From Clostridiales bacterium NK3B98 (GTDB lineage Bacteria; Bacillota; Clostridia; Oscillospirales; Oscillospiraceae), in the NCBI GenBank assembly GCA_000421005.1, contig ATWA01000024.1, forward strand, positions 1-34,114: 34,114 nt of DNA, given 5' to 3'. Under the pieces are notes generated by a model. The model was given only the letters and a program-made list of their open reading frames with translations, searched no databases and was not told the origin of the DNA. Positions 16,020-24,487 of the stretch are shown here, in pieces. Each line of letters starts with the position of its first letter. The first letter of the stretch is position 1. The position numbers and the translations under genes were made by a program.

Positions 16020-17798
16020 ATGTTCCAATCCCGTACCCATACCTGCGGCGAGCTTCGTGAGTCCGACGCAGGCAAAACCGTCACCCTGGTGGGCTGGCTG
16101 GAAAACACCCGTGAGGTGGGCAGCAACTTCGCCTTCTGCGTCCTGCGGGACTTCTACGGCACCACCCAATTCGTGGTGGAAAACGCCGAGACCATGGCTG
16201 TGGTCAAGCCCCTGAACAAGGAGTCCACCATCTCGGTCACCGGCACCGTCCGTGTCCGGGAGAGCCGCAACCCCAATATGCCCACCGGCGATATTGAAGT
16301 GGTTCCCACCAAAATCCAGGTGCTGGGGCGCTGCCGCTACAACGAGCTGCCCTTTGAGATCAACCGCAGCCTGGACGCAGACGAGTCCCTGCGGCTGAAA
16401 TACCGCTATCTGGACTTGCGCAACCCGGCGGTGAAGCAGAATATCATCCTGCGCTGCAACGTGGTCTCCGCCCTGCGTCAGGCCATGACCAACGAGGGCT
16501 TTTTGGAGATCACCACCCCCATCCTCACCGCCTCCTCCCCCGAGGGCGCAAGAGACTATCTGGTGCCCGCCCGGAAACACCCCGGCAAATTCTACGCCCT
16601 GCCTCAGGCACCCCAGCAGTTCAAGCAATTGCTGATGACCTCCGGCTTTGACCGCTATTTCCAGATTGCCCCCTGTTTCCGGGACGAGGACGCCCGTGGC
16701 GACCGCTCCCCCGGCGAGTTCTACCAGTTGGACATGGAGATGGCCTTCGCCGGACAGGACGACGTATTTGCGGTGATGGAGCGGGTGCTGCCCCCCATCT
16801 TCGCCAAATACGGCACCTACAACATCGCCTCGGAAGCGCCCTTCAAGCGCATCTCCTACCGGGATGCCATGGAGACCTACGGCACCGACAAGCCGGATCT
16901 CCGCATTGACCTGACCGTGCAGGATGCTACCGCCCTGCTCACCGACTCCGACTTTGCCCCCTTCCACGGCCAGACCGTCAAGGCGGTGGTGGCCAGCGGC
17001 TGCAACCTCACCCGCAAGGCCATTGACAAGCTGTGCGCCGACGTGGAGGTGCAGGCTGGCTTCAAGCCCTACTGGGCGAGAGTGGACGAGAGCGGCAATT
17101 TCGTAGGCGGCGTGGCCAAGTTCCTCGCCCCCCTGAAAGACCAGCTCACGGCGGCTCTGGGGCTCCACAGCGGGGACATCATCGGCTTTGCCGCCGGCAA
17201 GAAGGGAGACGCCCAGAAGACCGCCGGCGTGCTGCGCAACAAGCTGGGCGCTGCCATTCCCGGACATATGGACCCGGAGCGGTACGAATTCTGCTGGATC
17301 GTGGACTTCCCCATGTACGAAATCGGGGAGGAATCCGGGGAGCTGGAATTCTGCCATAACCCCTTCTCCATGCCCTCCGGCGGTCTGGAGACCCTGCTGA
17401 AGGCAGAGCGGGGCGACCTTGACCCGCTGGAGATCATGGCAGATCAGTATGATCTGGTGTGTAACGGCGTGGAGCTGTCCTCCGGCGCTGTGCGGAACCA
17501 CGACCCGGAGATCATGGTGAAAGCCTTCGAGCTGGTGCGCTTGGGCGAAGAGGACGTGAAGCGGAAGTTCCCCGCTATGTACAACGCCTTCTGCTACGGT
17601 GCGCCTCCTCACGCTGGCATTGCCCCCGGCGTGGACCGTATGGTGATGCTGCTGGCAGGCGAGGACTCTATCCGGGAGATCATCCCCTTCCCCATGAACA
17701 AAAACGCCCAGGACGTGATGATGGACGCCCCCTCCCCTGTGTCGGAAAAGCAGCTCAAGGAGGTCCACATCAAGCTGGATCTGGACGGGGAAGCATAA
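16020..17798 (+). CDS. aspS: Aspartyl-tRNA synthetase
   Basis: The 592-residue bacterial-type class IIb synthetase has an N-terminal OB-fold anticodon-binding domain (1-105), the catalytic core with motif 2 (APCFRDEDARGDRSPGEFYQ), an inserted GAD domain (about 300-405) and motif 3 GAPPHAGIAPGVDRMVMLL. It charges tRNA-Asp. Whether it also mischarges tRNA-Asn cannot be told here. GAGGT precedes the ATG by about 8 nt, inside the end of the transposase remnant. Its stop codon TAA lies inside the left copy of a 12-bp duplication that brackets a repeat element, which separates the gene from its terminator at 18046. Confidence 0.95.
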   Translation: MFQSRTHTCGELRESDAGKTVTLVGWLENTREVGSNFAFCVLRDFYGTTQFVVENAETMAVVKPLNKESTISVTGTVRVRESRNPNMPTGDIEVVPTKIQVLGRCRYNELPFEINRSLDADESLRLKYRYLDLRNPAVKQNIILRCNVVSALRQAMTNEGFLEITTPILTASSPEGARDYLVPARKHPGKFYALPQAPQQFKQLLMTSGFDRYFQIAPCFRDEDARGDRSPGEFYQLDMEMAFAGQDDVFAVMERVLPPIFAKYGTYNIASEAPFKRISYRDAMETYGTDKPDLRIDLTVQDATALLTDSDFAPFHGQTVKAVVASGCNLTRKAIDKLCADVEVQAGFKPYWARVDESGNFVGGVAKFLAPLKDQLTAALGLHSGDIIGFAAGKKGDAQKTAGVLRNKLGAAIPGHMDPERYEFCWIVDFPMYEIGEESGELEFCHNPFSMPSGGLETLLKAERGDLDPLEIMADQYDLVCNGVELSSGAVRNHDPEIMVKAFELVRLGEEDVKRKFPAMYNAFCYGAPPHAGIAPGVDRMVMLLAGEDSIREIIPFPMNKNAQDVMMDAPSPVSEKQLKEVHIKLDLDGEA

Positions 17799-17806
17799 TA
17801 ATGAAT

Positions 17807-18029
17807 ATGGTTATCCAGATGAGTCCGCTTGATAAAATACCGGAAAAGTGCGAAATTCGGTGCGTACGGGACGGCGTCCTCGACGTCCCGCCCATCGAGA
17901 AGCGGGCGCTTGCAGGCGATGCGGGGCGTCGGGGACGCCGCCCCGTACGAAAGATTATCATCTTCTAACGTTTTCCAGGTCTTTCGTACATGATTGCTCA
18001 TATTCAAGCTTACTCAAATGGATAACCAT
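17807..18029. mobile_element. MITE-like element A, with flanking duplication
   Basis: The 223-bp non-coding element starts ATGGTTATCCAGATGAGT and ends ACTCAAATGGATAACCAT, an imperfect terminal inverted repeat of about 25 bp. CATAATAATGAA occurs at both flanks (17794-17805 and 18027-18038), as expected of a target duplication. The interior is a large hairpin (GTACGGGACGGCGTCC pairing with GGACGCCGCCCCGTAC). The same interior occurs in element B at 33890. It has no coding capacity, so it must be moved in trans if mobile. Confidence 0.82.
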
Positions 18030-18045
18030 AATAATGAAACCATTT

Positions 18046-18078
18046 CGGCTGACAGTAACCGCTGTCAGCCGATTTTTT
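18046..18078 (+). terminator. aspS terminator
   Basis: CGGCTGACAG and CTGTCAGCCG form a perfect 10-bp stem followed by ATTTTTT. Removing element A would put it about 20 bp after the aspS stop. Confidence 0.88.
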
Positions 18079-18093
18079 GTTCCTGTGAGATAG

Positions 18094-18150
18094 AAAAACT
18101 CCCCCTGGGGTTGACAGCGGAGCTTGACCCGCCGTCTCCCACAGGGGGAG
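18094..18150 (-). terminator. metNIQ terminator
   Basis: On the minus strand, CTCCCCCTG and CAGGGGGAG pair across a GC-rich loop and are followed by TTTTT. It lies just after metQ. Confidence 0.8.
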
Positions 18151-18169
18151 CGTATTTCATGGGATTGGA

Positions 18170-19129
18170 TTAGAAGCTGGGCTGAACGTTGCCCTCGTAG
18201 GTGTTCACAATATACTCCCGGACAGCCTCGGACTGGAGCGCCTCCACCAGCGCCAGAATGGCGGGGGATTCCTCGTTGCCCTCCTTGACCACGATCAGGT
18301 TGGCGTAGGTCTGGGCGGCCTCAGAGTTGGCATCCTCAATGGCGATGGCGTCCGCGGCGGAGGAGAAGCCCGCATCCAGAGCGTAGTTGCCATTGATGGC
18401 GGCAATGTCCACCTCGCTGGTCAGGTTGGCCACCATGGCGGCCTCCACCTCCAGGAATTGCAGGTTCTTGGGGTTGTCCACAATGTCGTTGGTGGTGGCG
18501 TTGAGACCCACGCCCTCCTTCAGGGTAATCAGGCCGTTGTCCGCCAGCAGCAGCAGGGCACGGGCTTCGTTGGTCACATCGTTGGGTACTGCCACGGTAG
18601 CGCCGTCCGCCAGAGCGTCCAGAGAGGCGGTCTTGCAGGGATAGATGCCGAAGGGCTCATAGTGGATGGCACCGGCGCTCACCAGATGAGTGCCGTTCTC
18701 GGCGTTGAACTGCTCCAGATAGGGGCCGTGCTGGAAGTAGTTGGCATCCTCGTCCCCCTCTTCCACGGCGGTGTTGGGCACCACATAGTCGGTGTACTCG
18801 GTGATTTGCAGGTCAATGCCCTGCTCCGCCAGAACCGGCTTCACCTGCTCCAAAATCTCCGCGTGGGGGGTGGGAGAGGCGGCGATTTTCAGCACCACAT
18901 CACCGGAAGCGCCGTCCTCGGTCTCCACAGCCTCGCCGGGCTGGGCCTCTTCCTCCGTGGCAGCTTCCCCGGCGGGAGCGGCTTCCTCGGCGGCAGTCTC
19001 CTCAGCGGGAGCGGCTTCCTCCGTGGTGTTCTCCTCAGCGGCGGGCTGGTCGGAGCTGCTGCTGCCACCGCAGGCAGCCAGAGACAGGCACAAAGCCAGT
19101 GCCAGTACCAATGCAGTCAGTTTCTTCAT
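18170..19129 (-). CDS. metQ: Methionine ABC transporter substrate-binding lipoprotein
   Basis: The 319-residue lipoprotein has a signal peptide with lipobox LAAC (Cys20), then an unusual Glu/Ala/Pro-rich linker of about 50 residues (repeats like EEAAPAEE), then an NlpA/MetQ domain with IAASPTPHAEIL, QHGPYLEQFN, VPNDVTNEARALLLL and AAINGNYALDAG. It captures methionine outside the membrane for MetNI. The linker probably acts as a tether through the cell wall (inference). ATG at 19129 is 9 nt after AAGGAGG; the ATG at 19135 is too close to that site. It is third in the metN-metI-metQ operon, separated from metI by a gap of about 130 bp. Confidence 0.92.
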   Translation of the reverse strand: MKKLTALVLALALCLSLAACGGSSSSDQPAAEENTTEEAAPAEETAAEEAAPAGEAATEEEAQPGEAVETEDGASGDVVLKIAASPTPHAEILEQVKPVLAEQGIDLQITEYTDYVVPNTAVEEGDEDANYFQHGPYLEQFNAENGTHLVSAGAIHYEPFGIYPCKTASLDALADGATVAVPNDVTNEARALLLLADNGLITLKEGVGLNATTNDIVDNPKNLQFLEVEAAMVANLTSEVDIAAINGNYALDAGFSSAADAIAIEDANSEAAQTYANLIVVKEGNEESPAILALVEALQSEAVREYIVNTYEGNVQPSF

Positions 19130-19214
19130 AGTCATTTCCTCCTTGATAAATATATTTCCACGCCCTTGGCGAAGAAAACAGGGTGATTGGTTTATACGGG
19201 TGTGTGTGGAGACT

Positions 19215-19239
19215 GGGGTGTGGCAAGCCGCACCCCTAC
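19215..19239 (-). repeat. REP-like palindrome, copy 2, inside the metI-metQ gap
   Basis: On the minus strand this is GTAGGGGTGCGG, CTTG, CCACACCCC: 25 bases identical to the copy at 11709. It lies between metI and metQ in their shared transcript, where its hairpin could affect mRNA stability or relative expression (inference). Confidence 0.82.
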
Positions 19240-19258
19240 GCAGCTTTGGGATGGGAAA

Positions 19259-19942
19259 TTACCGCAGCCTCTTATCCACCTTGGTGGCAATCCGGCTGAA
19301 CACGCTCTGCACCACCTGCACCATAGCCACCAAAATCACCGCAGTGACCAGCAGCATGGAGGCCACCCGGCGGTTATAGCCGTAGCGGATGGCAAGGTCG
19401 CCCAAGCCTCCCGCCCCTACCGCACCGGCGATGGCGGTGTAGGCCAAAATGGTGATAATGGAGATGGACCCCCCCAGAATCAGGGAAGGCACCGCCTCCG
19501 GGAGATACACCTTCCACACAATCTGGAAGGTGGAAGCCCCCATGGACTGGGCCGCTTCAATCACCCCTGCATCCACCTCGGTGAGGGAGGTCTCCACCAT
19601 ACGGGCGATAAAGGGGGCGGCGGACACCACCAGCGGCACAATAGCACCCTTCACTCCGATTTTTGTGCCCACAATCAGCTTGGTAAAGTCCATAATGCAG
19701 ATCATCAGGATGATAAAGGGCAGGCTGCGCCCCACATTGATCATCCATCCCACAATCTGATTCACCGGCTTGTTGGGGCGGATGCCGTGTTCTCCGGTGA
19801 GCACCAGCAGCACCCCCAGCGGCAGGCCGATGAGGTAGGCGATGACGGTGGAAACCCCGGTCATCACCAGCGTGTGAAGAAATTCCTTCCACAGCAGGGG
19901 GCCGTACTGCGCCCAAAACCCAGCGGTGAAAATCTCAGCCAT
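19259..19942 (-). CDS. metI: Methionine ABC transporter permease
   Basis: The 227-residue protein has about five to six membrane segments and the binding-protein-dependent permease pattern (EAAQSMGASTFQIVWKVYLPEA), the loop that docks on the ATPase MetN. TLVMTGVSTVIAYLIGLPLG and GLGDLAIRYGYNR are typical of MetI. Its start overlaps the end of metN by 8 bp with GGAGGTG upstream, so the two are coupled. The N-terminus (MAEIFTAGFWAQYGPLL) is normal. Confidence 0.93.
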   Translation of the reverse strand: MAEIFTAGFWAQYGPLLWKEFLHTLVMTGVSTVIAYLIGLPLGVLLVLTGEHGIRPNKPVNQIVGWMINVGRSLPFIILMICIMDFTKLIVGTKIGVKGAIVPLVVSAAPFIARMVETSLTEVDAGVIEAAQSMGASTFQIVWKVYLPEAVPSLILGGSISIITILAYTAIAGAVGAGGLGDLAIRYGYNRRVASMLLVTAVILVAMVQVVQSVFSRIATKVDKRLR

Positions 19943-20951
19943 GGTCTCCCACCTCCTCTACGGTGACATTGTGCTGGCTGCGGATGTAGGCCAGCGCTTT
20001 GGCGGCCTCGTTTTCGTCCTCGGGCAGACCCAGCAGCATGGTGCCGTAGGCCTTGCCGTCAATGTTCCGGGTGTCTGCGCCCAGAATGTTGGCCTTCACC
20101 CCGCAGTCAATGGCAAGGGAGGCAATCAGGGGATGATAGGAGGTGCCGCCGTTGAAGGCAATGCGAATCACCCTGGCCTTGGGGTCCATGAGCTGGGGCA
20201 CCACCCCGCCGGGATAGACCAGACGGCGGGCGGCATCGGTGGCGGGGTTGGCGAAGATGTCCTCCACCTTGCCCTCCTCTGCGATTCTGCCCCCGTCCAG
20301 AATGGCCACCCGGGTACAGATTTCCTCGATGACGCTCATCTGGTGGGTGATGACCACCACTGTCACCCCCAGCTTGTGGTTCAGCTCTTTCAGCAGGGAG
20401 AGGATAGAGGCGGTGGTAGTGGGGTCAAGGGCGGAGGTGGCCTCGTCGCACAGCAGCACCTTGGGGTCGGTGGCAAGGGCACGGGCGATGGCAATGCGCT
20501 GCTTCTGTCCCCCGGAGAGCTGGGCCGGGTAGGCCTCCGCCTTGTCCGCCAGACCCACAATGCCCAGCAGCTCCTTCGCCCGCTGCTCCGCCTTGGCTCT
20601 GGGTACGCCGGAAATCTCCATGGGGAAGCAGATGTTTTTCAGGCAGGTGCGCTGCATCAGCAGGTTGAAGGACTGGAAAATCATGGTCACATTCCGCCGG
20701 GCGAGCCGCAGCTCCTTTTCGGACAGCTGGGTCATCTCCTTGCCGTCTACCACCACGCTGCCCTCGGTGGGGCGCTCCAGCAGATTGAGACAGCGCACCA
20801 GCGTGCTTTTGCCTGCGCCGGAAAGACCGATAATGCCGTAGATTTCCCCCTGTTCTACGGACAGGGAGATGTCCTGCAACGCATGGACGGCACCATCCCC
20901 GGCACCGAAGGTTTTACTCAGGTGGGAGACCTGAATGATTGGTTGTGACAT
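19935..20951 (-). CDS. metN: Methionine ABC transporter ATP-binding protein
   Basis: The 338-residue ABC ATPase has Walker A GLSGAGKST (42-50), signature LSGGQ (145-149), Walker B VLLCDE (165-170) and the H-loop VVVITHQM. A C-terminal NIL regulatory domain (about 260-335), which binds methionine and feeds back on transport, distinguishes MetN from amino-acid ATPases. It is the first gene after the T-box leader, so the operon should be induced when tRNA-Met is uncharged. AGGTG precedes the ATG. Confidence 0.95.
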   Translation of the reverse strand: MSQPIIQVSHLSKTFGAGDGAVHALQDISLSVEQGEIYGIIGLSGAGKSTLVRCLNLLERPTEGSVVVDGKEMTQLSEKELRLARRNVTMIFQSFNLLMQRTCLKNICFPMEISGVPRAKAEQRAKELLGIVGLADKAEAYPAQLSGGQKQRIAIARALATDPKVLLCDEATSALDPTTTASILSLLKELNHKLGVTVVVITHQMSVIEEICTRVAILDGGRIAEEGKVEDIFANPATDAARRLVYPGGVVPQLMDPKARVIRIAFNGGTSYHPLIASLAIDCGVKANILGADTRNIDGKAYGTMLLGLPEDENEAAKALAYIRSQHNVTVEEVGDHG

Positions 20952-20982
20952 AACAACACCTCATGGTCAAATCATGGTAAAA

Positions 20983-21268
20983 AAACAAAAACGTCCTCAA
21001 GGCCGCAGCCCCAAGGACGAACGCAATGCGCCGTGTTACCACCTTGCTTCATCGCCTGCTCACACAGACGACCTTATGGAGTTCTGACAAACCCCTGCGC
21101 AGTCACGGGCGCACCCGTCGCAGCTTATTCCGAAAAAACCGGATTCATCCGCGCAACTCCAAGGCCATCTTCCGCAGACCCTTCTGCGTCCCTTTCCACC
21201 AGCCGGGACTCTCTGGGGCATATCTGCCTGCGTACTCTCCTCTTCATCGTCTTTGGTTGTTTCGATTG
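20983..21268 (-). promoter_or_regulatory. T-box riboswitch, probable methionine specifier
   Basis: On the minus strand the leader contains GACGATGAAGAGGAGAGTA, AGAGAGTCCCGGCTGGTGGAAA (stem I with a GGTG-type distal loop) and a specifier stretch GGAAGATGGCCTTGGAG with ATG in the codon position. The T-box sequence AAGGTGGTAACACGG (about 21031-21045) follows. A terminator (CGTCCTTGGGGC / GGCCTTGAGGACG then TTTTTGTTTTTTT) ends it at 20983. Uncharged tRNA-Met should pair with the specifier and the T-box bulge and prevent termination, switching on metNIQ. Confidence 0.92.
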
Positions 21269-21274
21269 AACTGT

Positions 21275-21303
21275 ATTTTACACAGAGAGAGGGAGTTTGT
21301 CAA
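21275..21303 (-). promoter_or_regulatory. Promoter of the T-box/metNIQ operon
   Basis: On the minus strand, TTGACA (21298-21303) and TAAAAT (21275-21280) have a 17-nt spacer. The start point would be near 21268, at the 5' end of the T-box leader. Confidence 0.88.
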
Positions 21304-21420
21304 TAGTGAGTTTGCATGAAAGGAGCCCTCTTTTTCCGTTCTACCTTGTAGGGTAGTGGGTATTTTACTTGTGTTGTAACTCACATCCACCATTTGTCTC
21401 TATGTTATGCGTGTTGTAGT

Positions 21421-21673
21421 TGGGCTCCTTCCGCCCCTTCGGGGCACCACCTCTTTGAGGTTGCGCCTTCGGCGCATGATTTCATGCGGCCTGAACTATG
21501 CCACTGGCATAGTTCTATTTCGGCCTTACCCTCAGAGAGGGAGGGCTCCCTCAGTCACGGCTTTGCCGTGACAGCTCCCTCAGAGAGGGAGCCTCTGGCG
21601 AAAACTGTTTGTCTTCCGTCCTTGCCAAAGGCCCCCTCCCAGAGGGGGCTGTCAGCGAAGCTGACTGGGGGAG
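21421..21673. repeat. Palindrome-rich repeat cluster E downstream of gapA
   Basis: This is a string of hairpins: CGCCCCTTCGGGGC, GCGCCTTCGGCGC, GAACTATGCC/GGCATAGTTC, TCACGGCTTTGCCGTGA, CTCCCTCAGAGAGGGAG and GTCAGCGAAGCTGAC. From about 21540 it is an inverted copy of the interior of elements C and D (shared CTTTGGCAAGGACGGAAG...CAAACAG). It lies just outside the gapA terminator. The stretch 21304-21420 shows no gene. Confidence 0.75.
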
Positions 21674-21680
21674 TCCCAAA

Positions 21681-21718
21681 ACCAGAAAAAGCCCGCACCC
21701 CATACGGAGTGCGGGCTG
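21681..21718 (-). terminator. gapA terminator
   Basis: On the minus strand, AGCCCGCAC and GTGCGGGCT pair around TCCGTATGGG and are followed by TTTTTCTGGTTTT. Confidence 0.88.
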
Positions 21719-21750
21719 AGATGCTACACAGAGTAGTTCAGGGAACCGAA

Positions 21751-22764
21751 TTACTTCAGCTCGCTGAAGTACTTGATGGTACGAACCATCTGAGAGGTGT
21801 AGGAGTTCTCGTTGTCATACCAGGAGACGACCTGAACCTCGGAGGTGCCGTTGTCCAGATTCACCACCATGGTCTGGGTGGCATCGAACAGGGAGCCGTA
21901 ACGCATACCAACGATGTCGGAGGAGACGATCTCATCGGTGTTGTAGCCGAAGGACTCGGTGGCCTCGCTCTTCATCTGGGCGTTGATCTCTTCCTTGGTG
22001 GGAGCGCCCTCAACGATAGCGGTCAGAATGGTGGTGGAGCCGGTGGGGGTGGGAACACGCTGAGCAGCGCCGATCAGCTTGCCGTTCAGCTCGGGGATGA
22101 CCAGGCCGATAGCCTTGGCAGCGCCGGTGCTGTTGGGCACGATGTTGCAGGCAGCAGCGCGGGAACGACGCAGGTCGCCCTTACGCTGGGGGCCGTCCAG
22201 AGTCATCTGGTCGCCGGTGTAAGCGTGGATGGTGCACATAATGCCGGACTTGATGGCCCAGCCGTCGTTCAGAGCCTTAGCCATGGGAGCCAGGCAGTTG
22301 GTGGTGCAGGAAGCGGCGGAGATGATGGTATCCTCGGGCTTCAGAGTGGTGTGGTTGACGTTGTACACGATGGTGGGCAGATCGTTGCCAGCAGGAGCGG
22401 AGATAACCACCTTGCGGGCGCCGGCGTCGATATGAGCCTGAGCCTTTGCCTTGCTGGTGTAGAAGCCAGTGCACTCCAGAACCACGTCAACACCCAGCTC
22501 GCCCCAGGGCAGCTCAGCGGCGTTGGCCTTGGCATAGATGGTGATCTTCTTGCCGTCGACCTCGATGAAGTCCTCGCCAGCCTTCACGGTGGAAGCCAGA
22601 GCGTAGGTGCCCTGAGTGGAGTCATACTTCAGCAGGTGAGCCAGCATCTTGGGGGAAGTCAGGTCGTTGATAGCGACGACCTCGTAGCCCTCAGCACCGA
22701 ACATCTGACGGAAAGCCAGACGGCCAATACGGCCAAAACCATTGATTGCAACTTTAACAGCCAT
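21751..22764 (-). CDS. gapA: Glyceraldehyde-3-phosphate dehydrogenase, type I
   Basis: The 337-residue glycolytic enzyme has an NAD-binding [13 protein letters not shown] (8-20), catalytic [12 protein letters not shown] with Cys153, PTPTGSTT and a C-terminal [16 protein letters not shown]. Asp34 in AINDLTS at the end of the second strand favours NAD over NADP. ATG at 22764 follows AGGAGGT. It is monocistronic with its own promoter and terminator; no pgk or tpi is next to it. It is divergent from the thiolase. Codon use looks highly biased, fitting a highly expressed gene (impression, not computed). Confidence 0.97.
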   Translation of the reverse strand: MAVKVAINGFGRIGRLAFRQMFGAEGYEVVAINDLTSPKMLAHLLKYDSTQGTYALASTVKAGEDFIEVDGKKITIYAKANAAELPWGELGVDVVLECTGFYTSKAKAQAHIDAGARKVVISAPAGNDLPTIVYNVNHTTLKPEDTIISAASCTTNCLAPMAKALNDGWAIKSGIMCTIHAYTGDQMTLDGPQRKGDLRRSRAAACNIVPNSTGAAKAIGLVIPELNGKLIGAAQRVPTPTGSTTILTAIVEGAPTKEEINAQMKSEATESFGYNTDEIVSSDIVGMRYGSLFDATQTMVVNLDNGTSEVQVVSWYDNENSYTSQMVRTIKYFSELK

Positions 22765-22813
22765 TTCAAAGTACCTCCTAAAGAAGTGTCATTTGGGTTT
22801 TGTTACCTTGTCC

Positions 22814-22842
22814 ATTGTATCCCATTGTGAAAAATTTTACAA
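22814..22842 (-). promoter_or_regulatory. gapA promoter
   Basis: On the minus strand, TTGTAA (22837-22842), a 17-nt spacer and TACAAT (22814-22819) lie 50 bp before the gapA ATG. Confidence 0.75.
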
Positions 22843-22944
22843 GAGCATTTTTGTCTTTTTACGAAAATTTCTTTCCGCAACCTGTATTTCCTTACTGCTT
22901 CCGGGAAGAGACTATCTTTTTTTCTCCAAGTGACCTTTTTCCTA

Positions 22945-22973
22945 TTGCCATTTTGGGGAAAGATGATTATAAT
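22945..22973 (+). promoter_or_regulatory. Thiolase promoter
   Basis: TTGCCA (22945-22950), a 17-nt spacer and a perfect TATAAT (22968-22973) lie 79 bp before the thiolase ATG. The AT-rich gap 22843-22944 shows nothing else. Confidence 0.82.
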
Positions 22974-23052
22974 GTACCCAGTCATATTGTTAAAGATTGG
23001 ACAATCTACCCTTCCAACCCGCTGAAATCAAAACAATTTGGAGGTCACGCAC

Positions 23053-24312
23053 ATGAAGGATATCTATCTGGTAAACTGCTGCCGTACTGCTCTGGGCAAG
23101 TTTGGCGGCTCCCTGAAGGACTGCGCCCCTGCCGATCTGGGCGCCATCGTGGTAAAGGAAGCCCTGAACCGGGCTGGCGTTGCCCCTGAAAACGTGGACG
23201 AGCTGATGTTCGGCTGCATCCTCACCGCCGGACAGGGTCAGAACGTGGCCCGTCAGGTGGGTGTGAAGGCAGGTCTGCCCCTGTCCGTCCCCGCCTACAC
23301 CGTGGGCATGGTCTGCGGCTCCGGCATGAAGAGCGTCATCGAGGCTGCCCGTGCCATCAAGGCCGGGGACGCTGACATCATCGTGGCCGGCGGCACCGAG
23401 GTCATGTCCGCTGCCCCCTATGCCATCCCCGCCGCCCGCTGGGGCGCCCGCATGGGTGACAACAAGATGGTGGACACCATGATTAAGGACGGCCTGTGGG
23501 ATGCCTTCTACAACTATCACATGGGCTCCACCGCCGAGAATATCTGCGACATCTGGGGCATCACCCGTGCAGATCTGGACGAGTTCGCCGCCGCTTCTCA
23601 GCAGAAGTGCGAGGCCGCTCAGAAGGCGGGCAAGTTTGACGCTGAGATCGTGCCCGTGCCTGTGAAGGTGAAAAAGCAGATCGTGGAGTTCAAGGTGGAC
23701 GAGTTCCCCCGTGCCGGCACCACCGTGGAGACCCTGGGCAAGCTGAAGCCCTGCTTCCCCACCACCGCTGACGGCGCTCTGGACAAGATTGAGATGACCT
23801 TCGAGTCCACCGAGATGAAGGATATGCCTGAGAACGTGGGTCAGGGACGTGTCACCGCCGGCAACGCCTCCGGCATCAACGACGGCGCTGCCGCCATCGT
23901 GCTGGCCTCCGGCGAGGCTGTGGAGAAGTACGGCCTGAAGCCCATGGCAAAACTGGTCAGCTACGGTCAGGGCGGCGTTGACCCCAAGATCATGGGCACC
24001 GGCCCCATCCCCGCCTCCCGTCAGGCCATGGCCAAGGCCGGTCTGACCATTGAGGACATGGATCTGATCGAGGCCAACGAGGCATTCGCCGCCCAGTCCA
24101 TCGCTGTCGCCCGTGAGCTGCACTTCGACATGAGCAAGGTGAACGTCAACGGCGGCGCTCTGGCTCTGGGTCACCCTGTGGGCGCTTCCGGCGCTCGTAT
24201 CATCGTCACGCTGGTTCACGAGATGATGAAGCGGGACGACGCCAAGCGGGGTCTGGCGACCCTGTGCATCGGCGGCGGCCAGGGTGTGGCTACCATCTGG
24301 GAAAAGTGCTGA
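23053..24312 (+). CDS. thlA: Acetyl-CoA acetyltransferase (thiolase)
   Basis: The 419-residue thiolase has catalytic Cys88 in [16 protein letters not shown], the His of [16 protein letters not shown] and the second Cys in LCIGGGQG. It condenses two acetyl-CoA to acetoacetyl-CoA, the first step towards butyrate in Clostridia, or runs in reverse. It is about 25 residues longer than the usual 392. The extra part ([20 protein letters not shown], about 245-268) sits between [11 protein letters not shown] and [11 protein letters not shown] at 23053 follows GGAGG at 8 nt; an in-frame TTG lies upstream. It is monocistronic, divergent from gapA, with no hbd or crt beside it. Confidence 0.93.
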   Translation: MKDIYLVNCCRTALGKFGGSLKDCAPADLGAIVVKEALNRAGVAPENVDELMFGCILTAGQGQNVARQVGVKAGLPLSVPAYTVGMVCGSGMKSVIEAARAIKAGDADIIVAGGTEVMSAAPYAIPAARWGARMGDNKMVDTMIKDGLWDAFYNYHMGSTAENICDIWGITRADLDEFAAASQQKCEAAQKAGKFDAEIVPVPVKVKKQIVEFKVDEFPRAGTTVETLGKLKPCFPTTADGALDKIEMTFESTEMKDMPENVGQGRVTAGNASGINDGAAAIVLASGEAVEKYGLKPMAKLVSYGQGGVDPKIMGTGPIPASRQAMAKAGLTIEDMDLIEANEAFAAQSIAVARELHFDMSKVNVNGGALALGHPVGASGARIIVTLVHEMMKRDDAKRGLATLCIGGGQGVATIWEKC

Positions 24313-24372
24313 TATAACCGAAAAATCCCGCCCTTAGGTGGCTGGACTTCGGGACTTTGGAAAAACAAAAAC

Positions 24373-24410
24373 GTGGGCGAATTTGCAATATTTGTTGCTG
24401 ATTCGCCCAC
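24373..24410 (-). terminator. Hairpin with T tract on the minus side
   Basis: GTGGGCGAAT and ATTCGCCCAC are perfect 10-bp arms. On the minus strand they are followed by GTTTTTGTTTTT, on the plus strand only by ATTATATATAAG. It could stop leftward read-through from the peptide gene towards the thiolase, or end the thiolase message weakly. The rest of 24313-24452 shows no gene. Confidence 0.6.
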
Positions 24411-24452
24411 ATTATATATAAGACAACACCGGGCGGTATTGCCTGAAATTTC

Positions 24453-24481
24453 TTGACAGCAACGCTTAATGCCGTTATAAT
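24453..24481 (+). promoter_or_regulatory. Perfect consensus promoter of the antisense RNA
   Basis: TTGACA (24453-24458), a 17-nt spacer and TATAAT (24476-24481) match the sigma-A consensus at all twelve positions. No ORF with a ribosome site follows. Confidence 0.88.
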
Positions 24482-24487
24482 AAACAT

